From: Pseudotabrizicola sp.
GTDB lineage: Bacteria > Pseudomonadota > Alphaproteobacteria > Rhodobacterales > Rhodobacteraceae
Length of the DNA stretch: 53,976 nt
Assembly: GCF_030684215.1 (NCBI RefSeq)
Contig: NZ_JAUXOV010000017.1
Location: 1-53,976, forward strand
Direction of reading: 5' to 3'
Made by a program: the position numbers and the translations under genes. Positions 1 through 8,536 of this stretch are shown in pieces. Within the stretch, counting starts at the first letter, position 1; the number at the start of each line of letters is the position of its first letter. The notes beneath the pieces were generated by a model, which did not search any database, was not told the DNA's origin, and saw nothing but the letters and a program-made list of their open reading frames with translations.

Positions 1-142
1 CACTCAACGCCAGCCGCTTGATCTGTTTGCGTATGACCAGCTGGCCGGCGCGGTCGAACCCGACAAGATGAAACGTGTCCTTGCCGATATCGACACCGAC
101 GACGGCAAGGTCTTCGAAGCTTCCTGTCTTCTTTGCACACAT
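1..142 (-). CDS. IS110-family transposase, N-terminal part (cut by window edge)
   Basis: Read on the minus strand from an ATG at 142, this gives about 47 residues beginning MCAKKTGSFEDLAVVGVDIG and continuing KDTFHLVGFDRAG. The pattern VGVDIGKDTFHLVGFD is the N-terminal DEDD/RuvC-like block of IS110-family transposases; the first catalytic Asp is the one in GVDIG. The gene runs off the left edge, so length and C-terminal Ser motif cannot be checked. Its neighbour, the MFS gene, is read the other way and has lost its start, which fits insertion of this element into that gene. Confidence 0.85.
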   Translation of the reverse strand, partial: MCAKKTGSFEDLAVVGVDIGKDTFHLVGFDRAGQLVIRKQIKRLALS

Positions 143-221
143 GGCTACTTCTCCTTGTTGCACGGTTGATCCCTCTTCAGGGTAACCCAACTGTGGGGAA
201 GCAGCCGACACATCCCATTAG
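1..221. mobile_element. End of an IS110-type insertion sequence
   Basis: The element comprises the transposase 5' end (1-142) and about 70-80 bp of noncoding end sequence. The right boundary is set by where MFS-like coding resumes: a TAG at 219-221 is followed in frame by codons for RNITYRRLWAATTMSSLG. That is the conserved start of MFS_3 transporters. The exact junction cannot be fixed without an empty-site relative; 205-222 is the plausible range. Confidence 0.6.
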
Positions 222-260
222 CGGAACATAACCTATCGCCGGCTTTGGGCCGCGACAACG

Positions 261-1823
261 ATGTCGAGCCTTGGGACGTTAATACAGGCTGTTGGCGCCG
301 CATGGCTTATGACCACGCTAACCACATCGCAGACGATGGTTTCGCTGGTTCAGGCCTCGAACACGCTGCCGATCATGGCTTTTTCATTGATAGCCGGGGC
401 GCTGGCCGACACTTATAACCGGCGGCGTATCCTGATTTTTGCCCAGATGGCGATGGTTCTGGCCTCGGCCGCATTGGCAGTGACCGCGTGGATGGACGGT
501 TTGACGCCCTGGATGCTGCTTGGCTTTACCTTTTTGATCGGCTGCGGGTCCGCGCTGTACAACCCGTCTTGGCAGGCATCCATGGGCGATATCGTGCCGC
601 GGGACGATCTGCACAATGCGATCAGCCTGAACAGCCTTAGCTTTAACATGATGCGCAGCATTGGCCCGGCGGCGGGTGGGGTGATTGTGGCGGTGGCCGG
701 ACCCTCTGCCGCCTTTGTGATCAACATGGTGCTGACGCTGCCGTTGATCCGCGAGCTCACCCGGTGGCGACCTGATTACCCAGGGTCTGACCTCCCGCCA
801 GAAGATATCGGCGCGGCGATCGGGGCGGGGCTGCGCTATATTCTGATGTCGCCAGCGCTGCTGAAAGTGCTGTTGCGTGGCGCGATTTTCGGCACTGGAG
901 CGGTGACCACACTGGCGCTGCTGCCCTTGGTAGCACGCGATACGATGCAAGGCACAGCACTGACCTACGGCGTTTTGCTTGGCACTTTTGGTCTGGGTGC
1001 CATCGGGGGCGGTATCGCCAACACGCGGCTAAAGCAGCATCTGTCAAACGAAGCCGTAATCCGCATTGCGTTTACCGGCTATGCGCTGGCGATGCTGGCG
1101 CTGGGGTTTGCCAACTCCATGGTACTAGCCTGTCTTGCGTTGCTGGTCGCCGGGGCCTGTTGGGTGATGGCTCTGGCACTGCTGAATGTGACGGTGCAGC
1201 TTTCGACGCCGCGCTGGGTTGTGGGGCGGGCGCTGTCTTTTTACCAGACGGCGACGTTTGGCGGTATGGCGCTGGGGTCATGGCTGTGGGGCAGTGTTGC
1301 CGAAGCGCACGGCCTGCCGACTGCCTTTGTCGTTGCAGCGGCTTTGTTGACGGTGGGAGGCCTGCTGGGGCTGTGGTTGCCGCTGGCCGCGTTTCCAGAG
1401 GATGATCTGGGTCCGCTGGGGCGGTTTCGCCCGCCCACACCAATGATCGACATAAAGCCGCGTTCGGGGCCGATCATGGTAATGATCGACTACGACATCG
1501 GGCTAAATGATACTCCGCGCTTTCTGGCCCTGATGCGCGAGAGACGGCGCATTCGCCTGCGCGACGGGGCACGGCAATGGACATTGATGCGCGATATAGA
1601 GCGACCGGAGACGTGGATCGAAAGCTATCATGTGCCAACGTGGATCGACTATATGCGGCACAATCAGCGCCGCACTACGGCGGACGCCGACAACCTCAAC
1701 CAGTTGAACGCCCTGCATAGGGGGCTGCAAGGCCCGCAGCGCGTGCATCGTCTGATCGAGCGGCAGACCGTGCCATTGACCGATGATCTGCCGCCCGTTA
1801 CCAGCGGGACGATTGATATTTAA
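261..1823 (+). CDS. MFS transporter, enterobactin-exporter-like (MFS_3), 5' end lost to IS110
   Basis: A 520-residue polytopic membrane protein of the MFS_3/EntS-like exporter group. It has the hydrophilic loop ADTYNRRRILI after TM2 (motif A variant) and many hydrophobic helices up to about residue 385. A soluble C-terminal tail of about 130 residues (from MIDIKPRSGPIMVMIDYDI), rich in R/D/W, is typical of long members. Homology extends in frame upstream of the ATG (YRRLWAATT, 222-260) to a stop at 219, so the native start and the first few residues have been replaced by the IS110 end. The ATG at 261 is only the first available start and lacks a good ribosome site. It may be inactive or expressed from an IS promoter. 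Substrate unknown. Confidence 0.8.
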   Translation: MSSLGTLIQAVGAAWLMTTLTTSQTMVSLVQASNTLPIMAFSLIAGALADTYNRRRILIFAQMAMVLASAALAVTAWMDGLTPWMLLGFTFLIGCGSALYNPSWQASMGDIVPRDDLHNAISLNSLSFNMMRSIGPAAGGVIVAVAGPSAAFVINMVLTLPLIRELTRWRPDYPGSDLPPEDIGAAIGAGLRYILMSPALLKVLLRGAIFGTGAVTTLALLPLVARDTMQGTALTYGVLLGTFGLGAIGGGIANTRLKQHLSNEAVIRIAFTGYALAMLALGFANSMVLACLALLVAGACWVMALALLNVTVQLSTPRWVVGRALSFYQTATFGGMALGSWLWGSVAEAHGLPTAFVVAAALLTVGGLLGLWLPLAAFPEDDLGPLGRFRPPTPMIDIKPRSGPIMVMIDYDIGLNDTPRFLALMRERRRIRLRDGARQWTLMRDIERPETWIESYHVPTWIDYMRHNQRRTTADADNLNQLNALHRGLQGPQRVHRLIERQTVPLTDDLPPVTSGTIDI

Positions 1824-1932
1824 CGCAGGATATCTGGCGATGCTCGTGAAAGTGAAGGCATCGCGCCGACGGGCCTTCGCATTCTTTCCTGTCGATGCTA
1901 GCGTGAAAATCAGTTTGCAGAACGGATGATCC

Positions 1933-2766
1933 ATGGCCCGCGAGCAGCAATTTCTTTCCCGTGTAAGGGCGGCACTGGCGACACTGGGTCCGGCCGAGCG
2001 TAAGCTTGGTGATCTGGTCGCAGATTTTCCCGGTGAACTGGCCAGTTACAACGCGTCAGAATTAGCCGCGCTGGCAGGTGTTTCAAATGCCACCGTGACC
2101 CGGTTTGTCCGCAGGCTTGGCTATGCGTCTTATGAGGCGGCACGGGTGGATGCCCGGCAAGAGCTTGTGACGGGGTCGCGTCTGTATGCCGTGGCAACCA
2201 CTGCAGATACCTCGGACACCGCCGCCTATATTAGCCGCGACAGCCACAACATCAGCCAGACGTTGGGCGCTGTCGATATGGCGCAGGTTGACCGTGTGGG
2301 CACCGCTCTGCTGGGCGCGCGAAAAGTCTGGGTGGTGGGCTACCGTGCCTCGGCGGCCTTTTCAGCCTATCTGCACTGGCAACTAACGCAGGTTATAGAG
2401 TCTATTGTGGCCATTCCCGGCCCCGGACAGACCATGGGCGAACATCTGGCCAGTATGCGAACTGGCGATATGGTGGTGTTCTTTGCGATGCGCAGGCGGA
2501 CCGCACAGACCGGGGCATTGCTGCGGCAGATGCACAGTCAGGGCGTGCCGGTCATCATCATTTCCGATGAGGGCATGGAAACCGACCCGCAGGCGTTTTG
2601 GCATGTGCATTGCCAGACATCATCCCCCGGCCCACTGTTCAGCCATACGGCGGTGATGGGGCTATGCAGCCTGATCGCCAACCGAACGATCCTTGTGGCC
2701 GACCGCGCGGGACGGATCCGGCTGGCCGAGATTGAACGTCTGAACGACGTGCTGGACGAACTTTGA
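1933..2766 (+). CDS. MurR/RpiR-family transcriptional regulator
   Basis: This 277-residue protein has an N-terminal RpiR helix-turn-helix (about residues 1-80; ELAALAGVSNATVTRFVRRL) and a C-terminal SIS sugar-isomerase-like effector domain (about 125-260; VWVVGYRASAAFSAYL, MVVFFAMRRRTAQT). In this family the SIS domain senses a phosphosugar or related metabolite and controls DNA binding. It lies directly upstream of and co-oriented with the TRAP importer, with 177 bp between containing two palindromes, so it probably controls the importer. The ligand is unknown; the neighbouring racemase-family gene argues for an acidic or amide-type substrate rather than a sugar. Confidence 0.88.
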   Translation: MAREQQFLSRVRAALATLGPAERKLGDLVADFPGELASYNASELAALAGVSNATVTRFVRRLGYASYEAARVDARQELVTGSRLYAVATTADTSDTAAYISRDSHNISQTLGAVDMAQVDRVGTALLGARKVWVVGYRASAAFSAYLHWQLTQVIESIVAIPGPGQTMGEHLASMRTGDMVVFFAMRRRTAQTGALLRQMHSQGVPVIIISDEGMETDPQAFWHVHCQTSSPGPLFSHTAVMGLCSLIANRTILVADRAGRIRLAEIERLNDVLDEL

Positions 2767-2861
2767 CCAGCGCCCGAAACGCTCGCACGGCGCCAGATTT
2801 TTCGCTCTTTCTGCGGTCACTGCGCGAAGTTTTCTGAAAATTCGTTTTCGAAAGATCAAAA

Positions 2862-2892
2862 AACTCTGCAGAGTTGTGAAAATATGTTTTCA
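2862..2892. promoter_or_regulatory. Two adjacent palindromes upstream of the TRAP operon (candidate RpiR operator)
   Basis: AACTCTGCAGAGTT at 2862-2875 is a perfect 14-bp palindrome. Two bases later TGAAAA-TATG-TTTTCA (2877-2892) is a 6+6 inverted repeat. The surrounding 2830-2930 stretch is much more AT-rich than the genes. Placement between the rpiR-type gene and its likely target supports an operator/promoter role; which dyad binds the regulator is inference. Confidence 0.5.
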
Positions 2893-2943
2893 TGATGGCA
2901 AGCGAATCGGTCTTCAATGAAAACATAATCAACAGGAGTTATC

Positions 2944-3984
2944 ATGCGACGCTCACTTCGTCTTACGGCCTGTGCTCTGGTGCCTGCGCTTTTCCCTCTT
3001 GGTACTTTCGCCGAAACGGTCACGCTTCGGGTGCTTGGCCAGCCCTCTGGTTCCGGCCTGATCGCCCAGCAAAAGGAGATGCCCTATTTTGAGGCGCTGG
3101 CCGAAAAGACCGGGCTGGATATCAAGATTGAATATCTGCCGGTGGATGTGGCGGGCATTCCCGACACCGACGGCTTGCGGGTGCTGCGCTCTGGGCTGTT
3201 CGACATTGTGTCGATCCGTGGGCCGCAGGTCAGCCGGGATGAGCCTTCGGTTCTGGGGCTTGACCTTGTGGGCCAGAATACCAGCTTTGAGGCCGGGCGC
3301 GCCCATGTGGCGGCGTTCCTACCCTATGTGGACAGCCGCTTGCAGACTGCCTTCAACGCCAAGCTGGTCGGCATGTGGCCTGCCGGACCGCAGGTGATTT
3401 TCTGCAAGCCCGAGGTGGCATCTTTGGCCGATCTTTCTGGGCACAAGGTTCGCGTGGGCGATCAGTCGGCGGCGAATTTCGTGGCAAAGATGGGTGCGAC
3501 CGGTATTTCGATGCCGTTTGGCGAGGTCCAGCAATCGCTGGCGCGCGGCGTGGTGGATTGCGCAATCACCGGTCCGGCGTCGGCCAATTCCGGCGGCTGG
3601 CCAGAGGCCACAACCACCGTGCTGCCAGTGGCACTGCAACTGGCAATGAACGGCTATGCCATCAATCTGCGCAGCTTGGAAAAGCTGTCGCCCGATGAAC
3701 AGGCCAAATTGATTGCCGCGTTAGAGGCGTTGACCGCAGAGATCTGGGATTTCTCGGAAGAGCTGTATGATGATGCGATGCGCTGCAACACCGGGGCAGA
3801 ACCTTGCGAGCGTGGTGTTTCCTATAACCTGACCGCAGCGCCAGTGTCAGACGCCGATCTTGCCGCTGTGTCGGCCGCTGTGACAGAGATCTCATTCCCG
3901 GTTTGGGCCGAGCAATGCAACGCCGTCGCCGCTGACTGTGCCGAGACCTGGCAGGCGACAGTCGGTGCACTATTGGCTAAATAG
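2944..3984 (+). CDS. TRAP transporter solute-binding protein (DctP family)
   Basis: A 346-residue secreted protein with a Sec signal peptide at about 1-23 (positive MRRSLR, hydrophobic core, FAE cleavage region). The body follows the DctP fold: a central GPQVIFCKPEVASLADLSGHKVRV segment (about 140-170) and a second lobe with VQQSLARGVVDCAITGP (about 195-215), the usual TRAP P-subunit position for substrate-contacting residues. A strong AGGAG lies 6 bases before the ATG. It is first of three TRAP genes and supplies periplasmic capture for the DctQ/DctM channel. Several cysteines near the C-terminus (RCNTGAEPC, EQCNAVAADC) may form periplasmic disulfides. Substrate not readable from sequence. 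Confidence 0.85.
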   Translation: MRRSLRLTACALVPALFPLGTFAETVTLRVLGQPSGSGLIAQQKEMPYFEALAEKTGLDIKIEYLPVDVAGIPDTDGLRVLRSGLFDIVSIRGPQVSRDEPSVLGLDLVGQNTSFEAGRAHVAAFLPYVDSRLQTAFNAKLVGMWPAGPQVIFCKPEVASLADLSGHKVRVGDQSAANFVAKMGATGISMPFGEVQQSLARGVVDCAITGPASANSGGWPEATTTVLPVALQLAMNGYAINLRSLEKLSPDEQAKLIAALEALTAEIWDFSEELYDDAMRCNTGAEPCERGVSYNLTAAPVSDADLAAVSAAVTEISFPVWAEQCNAVAADCAETWQATVGALLAK

Positions 3985-3993
3985 GGGGCAAAG

Positions 3994-4596
3994 GTGATGG
4001 AACGCTATTCCCGCATGCTTGGCATTATCTTCGGGATGCTGATGCTTTTGCTCTCGGTGGCGATCACCGCCGAGACGCTGCTTCGAAAGCTGTTTTCCGT
4101 CACCCTTGGCGGGATCGACGAACTGGGCGGCTATGCCATTGCGGTGGCCGCCCCGCTGGCCTTTACCGTGGCGCTGATCGGGCGTGGTCATATCCGTATC
4201 AACCAGGTCAGCCGCCTGTTTCCGCGCCGGGTGCAGGCGGTGCTGGATGTGGTGGCGGTAGTGTCATTCGCGGCGCTGTCGCTGTTCTTCTTGCACTTTG
4301 CGATACAGACCGTGATTGACACCTATACCTATAAATCCATCGCGCAGACCCAATGGGCCACGCCACTGATCTGGCCACAGACCGTGTGGCTGATCGCAAC
4401 CGCGACCTTTCCGACTGCCGCCGTGATCTTTGCGTTTCGGGCCGTTGTGCTGCTGGCGCGTGGCGACTGGCAGGGCATTGCGCGCAGCTATGGCACTGTG
4501 GGCGCGGCAGAGGAGTTGCAGGAAGAACTGGACGATCTAAGGCGGCGTGAAGTCGAGGCCGGATTGCCAGCACGCGAAAAAGAGGTCTTGTCATGA
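3994..4596 (+). CDS. TRAP transporter small permease (DctQ family)
   Basis: A protein of about 200 residues with four hydrophobic segments (roughly 8-28, 48-68, 85-108, 128-152) and a charged C-terminal tail predicted as helix (AAEELQEELDDLRRREVEAGL). That is the standard DctQ layout. Either the GTG at 3994 or the ATG at 3997 can start it; AGGGGGC lies just upstream. Its stop overlaps the start of the large permease by 4 bases (ATGA), so the two are translationally coupled. DctQ is an essential scaffold for DctM in Na+-driven TRAP uptake. Confidence 0.85.
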   Translation: MMERYSRMLGIIFGMLMLLLSVAITAETLLRKLFSVTLGGIDELGGYAIAVAAPLAFTVALIGRGHIRINQVSRLFPRRVQAVLDVVAVVSFAALSLFFLHFAIQTVIDTYTYKSIAQTQWATPLIWPQTVWLIATATFPTAAVIFAFRAVVLLARGDWQGIARSYGTVGAAEELQEELDDLRRREVEAGLPAREKEVLS

Positions 4597-5900
4597 GCAT
4601 AGCAATCGTCGGACTTGGCTTTGGCGCCATGCTGCTGTTGATGTTCCTGTCGGTTCCGATTGCGGTTGCGATCATCGCGGTGGGCGGCTTTGGCGGCTGG
4701 ATGATGTATGGCATGCCGCTGGTCGATATGATGGGCGGGGTGATCTGGTCCAGCCTGAACAGCCATTCGATGCTGGCTATCCCGTTGTTCATGCTGCTGG
4801 GTGAATTGCTGCTGCGCGGTGGCATTGCAGACCGGATGTATGATGCGATGGCAGTCTGGCTATCGCGGCTGCCGGGCGGCTTGCTGCATTCCAACATTGC
4901 CACTTGCACGCTGTTTTCGGCCACATCTGGGTCTTCGGTTGCGACTGCGGCAACCGTGGGCACCATCGCCCTGCCCGCCTTGCAACAGTATCGCTATCCG
5001 GTTGGCCCGTCGCTGGGATCGCTGGCTGCGGGTGGCACGTTGGGCATTCTGATTCCGCCATCGATCAATCTGCAGGTTTATGGGTCCATCGCCAATGCGT
5101 CTGTGGGTCAGTTGTTTGCAGCGGGTATTGTGCCGGGCATCATGTTGGCGCTGTTGTTTTCCACCTACATCGCGATTTTCCATGGCAATGCCGGGGAGGA
5201 GGCGACCGAGCTGGTGCAGATGCCACTGCGCCAGAAGCTTGCGCTGAGCAAGCATCTGATCCCGCCATTTGTGATCTTTGGCGTGGTCTTGGGGTCGATC
5301 TATGGCGGGCTTGCCACGCCGACGGAATCGGCGGCCATCGGTGTGATGATCTCACTTGGGTTTGTGGCGCTTGGCGGGCAGCTCAGCTGGGATCTGCTGG
5401 CCAATTGCGCGTATCAGGCCGCGCGGACCAGTGGCATGGTGATGATCGTGCTGGTGGTGGCGCTTTTGCTGAATGTCACAATCTCGATGACCGGGGCGGC
5501 GCAGGCGGTAACGTCGTGGATCGCGGCGTTCGATCTGGACCGACTGACGCTTCTGTTGGTGCTGTTGGTGTTCTACGTCATCCTTGGCACCTTCATGGAT
5601 GCTATGTCGATGATGGTGCTGACAGTGCCGATCATGATGCCGGTAATCCTTGTCGCGGGGATTGATCCGATCTGGTTTGGCATCTTTGTGGTGATCATGT
5701 GTGAGATTGCGTTGATCACGCCGCCGGTGGGGATGAACCTGTTTGTCGTGCATGGGGTGCGCACCGATGGCGGCAGTTATGGCGATGTGATCCGTGGGGC
5801 GTTTCCCTATGTCATTGTCATGATGGGATTTACCATCGCACTGATCATCTGGCCCGAACTGGTGATGTGGCTGCCCAACATTCTGGCAGGGCGCGGATGA
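4593..5900 (+). CDS. TRAP transporter large permease (DctM family)
   Basis: A 435-residue protein with about 12 hydrophobic segments and hallmark DctM motifs. These include the ATSGSSVATAATVGTIALPAL block (about 108-130), GGTLGILIPPSINLQVYG (147-164) and a C-terminal half with GLATPTESAAIG and ITPPVGMNLFV. These repeated hairpin regions form the substrate and sodium sites in the family. It overlaps dctQ and the downstream racemase-family gene by 4 bases each, giving one coupled unit of P, Q, M and racemase. Confidence 0.9.
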   Translation: MSIAIVGLGFGAMLLLMFLSVPIAVAIIAVGGFGGWMMYGMPLVDMMGGVIWSSLNSHSMLAIPLFMLLGELLLRGGIADRMYDAMAVWLSRLPGGLLHSNIATCTLFSATSGSSVATAATVGTIALPALQQYRYPVGPSLGSLAAGGTLGILIPPSINLQVYGSIANASVGQLFAAGIVPGIMLALLFSTYIAIFHGNAGEEATELVQMPLRQKLALSKHLIPPFVIFGVVLGSIYGGLATPTESAAIGVMISLGFVALGGQLSWDLLANCAYQAARTSGMVMIVLVVALLLNVTISMTGAAQAVTSWIAAFDLDRLTLLLVLLVFYVILGTFMDAMSMMVLTVPIMMPVILVAGIDPIWFGIFVVIMCEIALITPPVGMNLFVVHGVRTDGGSYGDVIRGAFPYVIVMMGFTIALIIWPELVMWLPNILAGRG

Positions 5901-6622
5901 AGGGAGAGATACAGCCTTTGGGCCTTGATCTTGAGGAGGCGCCGCCACGGCGCCTTCTGATTGTGAACCCCAACAGCAGCGTAGAGGTCAGCCGTCTGAT
6001 CCATAAAACAGCCCTTTCCGTCCTGGCCGATGGGGTGACGATCCGCGTTATCCAGCCCGACACCGGCCCGATGGCCATTCAGACGCTGGCTGATCGTCGC
6101 ATCGCCGAACCGCTGGCGCTGGACCTGCTGGCGGCCAATGCCGATCATGATGCCTATGTGATGGCCTGTTTCGACGACATCGCGCTGGATCAGGCGCGGC
6201 GGTTTCTGCCGGTGCCGGTGGTGGGCGCGGTCGAGGCATCTGTGGCCCTTGCCCGCCTGTTTGCCGCGCGGTTTTCGGTTGTCACGACGGTGCAAAGCGC
6301 CATTCCCGGCATTTGCAGCGTGTTGGAAGGGTTAGGTGCGGCCAGCCAATGCAGTGTTCGTGCAGCGGGCATCGGCGTGACCGAGGCCGCCGACGGCGGC
6401 GCAACAAGCGAAGCGCGGATCGACGCCGCGATTGAGATGGCGCGCAACATTGATGGCGCGCAGGCAATCATTCTGGGGTCGGCCGGTCTGACCGGGCGCG
6501 CCGCTCAGCTAAGTCGCAAGCACCGCATCGTAGTCATCGACGCGATGGAGGCCGCCGTGCGTCTTGCGGTTGCGGCAATCGGCATCAGCGCGCGCCAAAG
6601 CCAGATGAAGGCGAGGCGCTGA
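5897..6622 (+). CDS. Asp/Glu/hydantoin racemase-family protein lacking the second catalytic Cys
   Basis: About 241 residues from the ATG at 5897, which overlaps the dctM stop (ATGA). It has the family N-terminal motif LLIVNPNSS, the first catalytic Cys in YVMACFDDI, and the C-terminal block AIILGSAGLTG followed by VVIDAMEAAVRLA. Two-base racemases of this superfamily normally have Cys in the LGCAGM position, but here it is Ser. The protein may therefore be a one-Cys enzyme (decarboxylase- or isomerase-like), a weak racemase, or a binding protein. Coupling to TRAP genes suggests it acts on the imported acid or hydantoin-type compound. Confidence 0.75.
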   Translation: MKGEIQPLGLDLEEAPPRRLLIVNPNSSVEVSRLIHKTALSVLADGVTIRVIQPDTGPMAIQTLADRRIAEPLALDLLAANADHDAYVMACFDDIALDQARRFLPVPVVGAVEASVALARLFAARFSVVTTVQSAIPGICSVLEGLGAASQCSVRAAGIGVTEAADGGATSEARIDAAIEMARNIDGAQAIILGSAGLTGRAAQLSRKHRIVVIDAMEAAVRLAVAAIGISARQSQMKARR

Positions 6623-6648
6623 TGTCGGATGTGGCGGCACTCCTGCCG

Positions 6649-7728
6649 CTAGGTTTCCGATGCGGCAGAGCGTATCCGGTTCCCTGTCTTTGCGTCAAAC
6701 ACATGCAGTTTGCGCCGGTCAAAGCGCAAGTGCAGGTCCATGCCCCGGGCGACCGGAACCTCAGGCGACAGGCGCACCACGGCCATGGTTCCCGCAATCT
6801 TGCACGATACCATCGTGTCTGATCCCAGCGGCTCAAAAACCTCTACCCTGGTGGTCAGATCGGCCTGTTCGGCAGAGGTCAGCATGATCGCTTCGGGCCG
6901 GGCCCCCAGCCGGACCGGGGCGCCGGGCGTGGCTCTGACCGGAATGGCCAGCCGGATGCCATCCAGTTGAACGCCGCCGCCATCGGCCTCTACGGTGCCG
7001 GAAAACATGTTCATCTGAGGCGAGCCGATAAATTCGGCCACAAACAGGTTGGCGGGTTCTTCGTATAGCGTCAGTGGCCGGCCTTCTTGCATGATGCGCC
7101 CCTCTTTCAGAATGACCACGCGGTCGGCCAGCGTCAGCGCCTCCACCTGATCATGGGTGACATATACCGTCGTGCGCCCCAACAGCCCGTGCAAACGCTT
7201 GATTTCGGTTCGCATTTCTACCCGCAGCTTGGCATCAAGGTTTGACAGCGGCTCGTCAAACAAGAACGCCGATGGGCGCCGCACAATGGCGCGGCCCATG
7301 GCAACCCGCTGGCGCTGCCCGCCCGAAAGCTGACCTGGCCTGCGGTCAAGCAGCGGCTCAATCTGCAAAATCTGCGCCGCCTCGACCACACGATTGGCGA
7401 TATCGGCAGCGTCGGTTTTGCGCATTTTCAAGCCAAAGCCGATGTTCTGCGCCACGGTCATGTGCGGATACAGCGCGTAGTCCTGAAACACCATCGCCAC
7501 ATCCCGATCACGCGGCTCCACCGCGTTCACCACCTTGTCGCCGATCGACAGAAGGCCGCCGCTGATCTCCTCCAGCCCGGCAATCATCCGCAGCAGAGTT
7601 GACTTGCCACAGCCAGACGGGCCGACCAAGGCCACGAATTCCCCATCTTCGATGGCCAGATCAATGCCGTGAATCGTCTGCACCGCGCCATAGCTTTTGG
7701 CGACTTTTTCCAGCGTGATTGTGGCCAT
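6649..7728 (-). CDS. ABC sugar importer ATPase (MalK/UgpC type)
   Basis: A 359-residue ATPase with Walker A GPSGCGKST (about 38-46), Q-loop QDYALYPHMTV, signature LSGGQRQRVAMGRA, Walker B FLFDEPLSNLDAKL and switch His in YVTHDQ. A C-terminal TOBE/OB region (about 240-355; LGARPEAIML) is present as in MalK/UgpC. It is transcribed away from gntR and the remaining ABC genes (8-14 kb), which have a binding protein and two permeases but no ATPase, so this is very likely their missing subunit. Its stop comes 26 bases after the convergent racemase gene. Confidence 0.88.
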   Translation of the reverse strand: MATITLEKVAKSYGAVQTIHGIDLAIEDGEFVALVGPSGCGKSTLLRMIAGLEEISGGLLSIGDKVVNAVEPRDRDVAMVFQDYALYPHMTVAQNIGFGLKMRKTDAADIANRVVEAAQILQIEPLLDRRPGQLSGGQRQRVAMGRAIVRRPSAFLFDEPLSNLDAKLRVEMRTEIKRLHGLLGRTTVYVTHDQVEALTLADRVVILKEGRIMQEGRPLTLYEEPANLFVAEFIGSPQMNMFSGTVEADGGGVQLDGIRLAIPVRATPGAPVRLGARPEAIMLTSAEQADLTTRVEVFEPLGSDTMVSCKIAGTMAVVRLSPEVPVARGMDLHLRFDRRKLHVFDAKTGNRIRSAASET

Positions 7729-7779
7729 CTGCCCATCCCCTCCGTGACGACAAAGGACTTGTCAGCCCCAATTGTTGCT

Positions 7780-7797
7780 ATTATCAATATTGATAAT
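7780..7797. promoter_or_regulatory. 18-bp perfect palindrome between divergent ATPase and gntR genes (candidate GntR operator)
   Basis: ATTATCAATATTGATAAT is perfectly self-complementary and is followed by a further TGATAA half-site. It lies 52 bp before the ATPase start and 26 bp before the GntR-family start, in an AT-rich gap flanked by GC-rich genes. This is the expected position for an operator controlling both divergent units of the importer. Confidence 0.65.
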
Positions 7798-7822
7798 GAT
7801 AACGCAGATCAAGTGAGTCGAC

Positions 7823-8536
7823 ATGGCTGCCGAGAATTTTTCCCAGATCATGCCCCAACCTGCCGCCGCGCCGCGTGCCTTTGCGTCGCGTCGCAGCCAC
7901 CTGATTTATCGCAGCCTTCAGCGTGAAATCGTGCTGGGTCTGCTGGCCCCACGCTCTGCCTTGCTGGAACTCGAACTGGCAAACCGGTTTGAGGTCAGTC
8001 AGGGCACCGTGCGCGAGGCACTTTTGCTGCTACAAGAAGAAGGTCTGGTGCACCGCATGGCGCATCGCGGCACCGTGATTGCCGATTGCCGGGCTGAGGA
8101 TGCCGAGGAACTGATCCGCCTGCGCCATGATATCGAATGCCGTGGCGTGCAGCGGGCGATGGCGCGGCAGGGCGCAAAGCTGGCCGATACACTGCGCCGT
8201 CACCTTGCAGCCATGCAGGCAGCGGCACAGGCGGGCGATGAATATCTGCTGTCGGTGCATGACCGCGCCTTTCATGCTGACCTGTTTGAACAGGCCGACT
8301 TGCCCCCGGTGCAACCCGTACTGGCGCGCTGCCTGATCCACGCGCACCGGTTCAAGATCCTGCATCCCGAACAACAGCGTGATCTGCTGGAAACCGCCAA
8401 CCGCCATCAGGTGATTATTGAGGCCGTTGCCGCGGGCGATGCCGCCGCCGCCGCCGCCGCCCTGTCGCATCACATCACCACGATTGTTGATTTCGGGCCC
8501 AGCGTTCTGGGTGCATCCACGGGTAACGGTCCATGA
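7823..8536 (+). CDS. GntR-family regulator (FadR subfamily, FCD domain)
   Basis: A 237-residue protein: winged HTH at about 22-90 (FEVSQGTVREALLLLQEEGLVHRMAHRGTVI) and an all-helical FCD effector domain at about 95-225. His/Asp-rich positions (HDRAFHADLF, NRHQVIIEA, LSHHITTI) match the metal/ligand site of FCD proteins. FCD regulators usually bind acids or sugar acids and de-repress neighbouring catabolic genes. It heads an operon in which every junction to the binding protein overlaps by 4 bases, with its probable operator just upstream. A run of GCC codons encodes an Ala stretch near residue 210. Confidence 0.88.
   Translation: MAAENFSQIMPQPAAAPRAFASRRSHLIYRSLQREIVLGLLAPRSALLELELANRFEVSQGTVREALLLLQEEGLVHRMAHRGTVIADCRAEDAEELIRLRHDIECRGVQRAMARQGAKLADTLRRHLAAMQAAAQAGDEYLLSVHDRAFHADLFEQADLPPVQPVLARCLIHAHRFKILHPEQQRDLLETANRHQVIIEAVAAGDAAAAAAALSHHITTIVDFGPSVLGASTGNGP

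Noticed and set aside
8440-8465. GCC repeat as a microsatellite or regulatory repeat
   Set aside because: It is in frame within gntR and encodes an Ala-rich linker; ordinary for GC-rich coding DNA.
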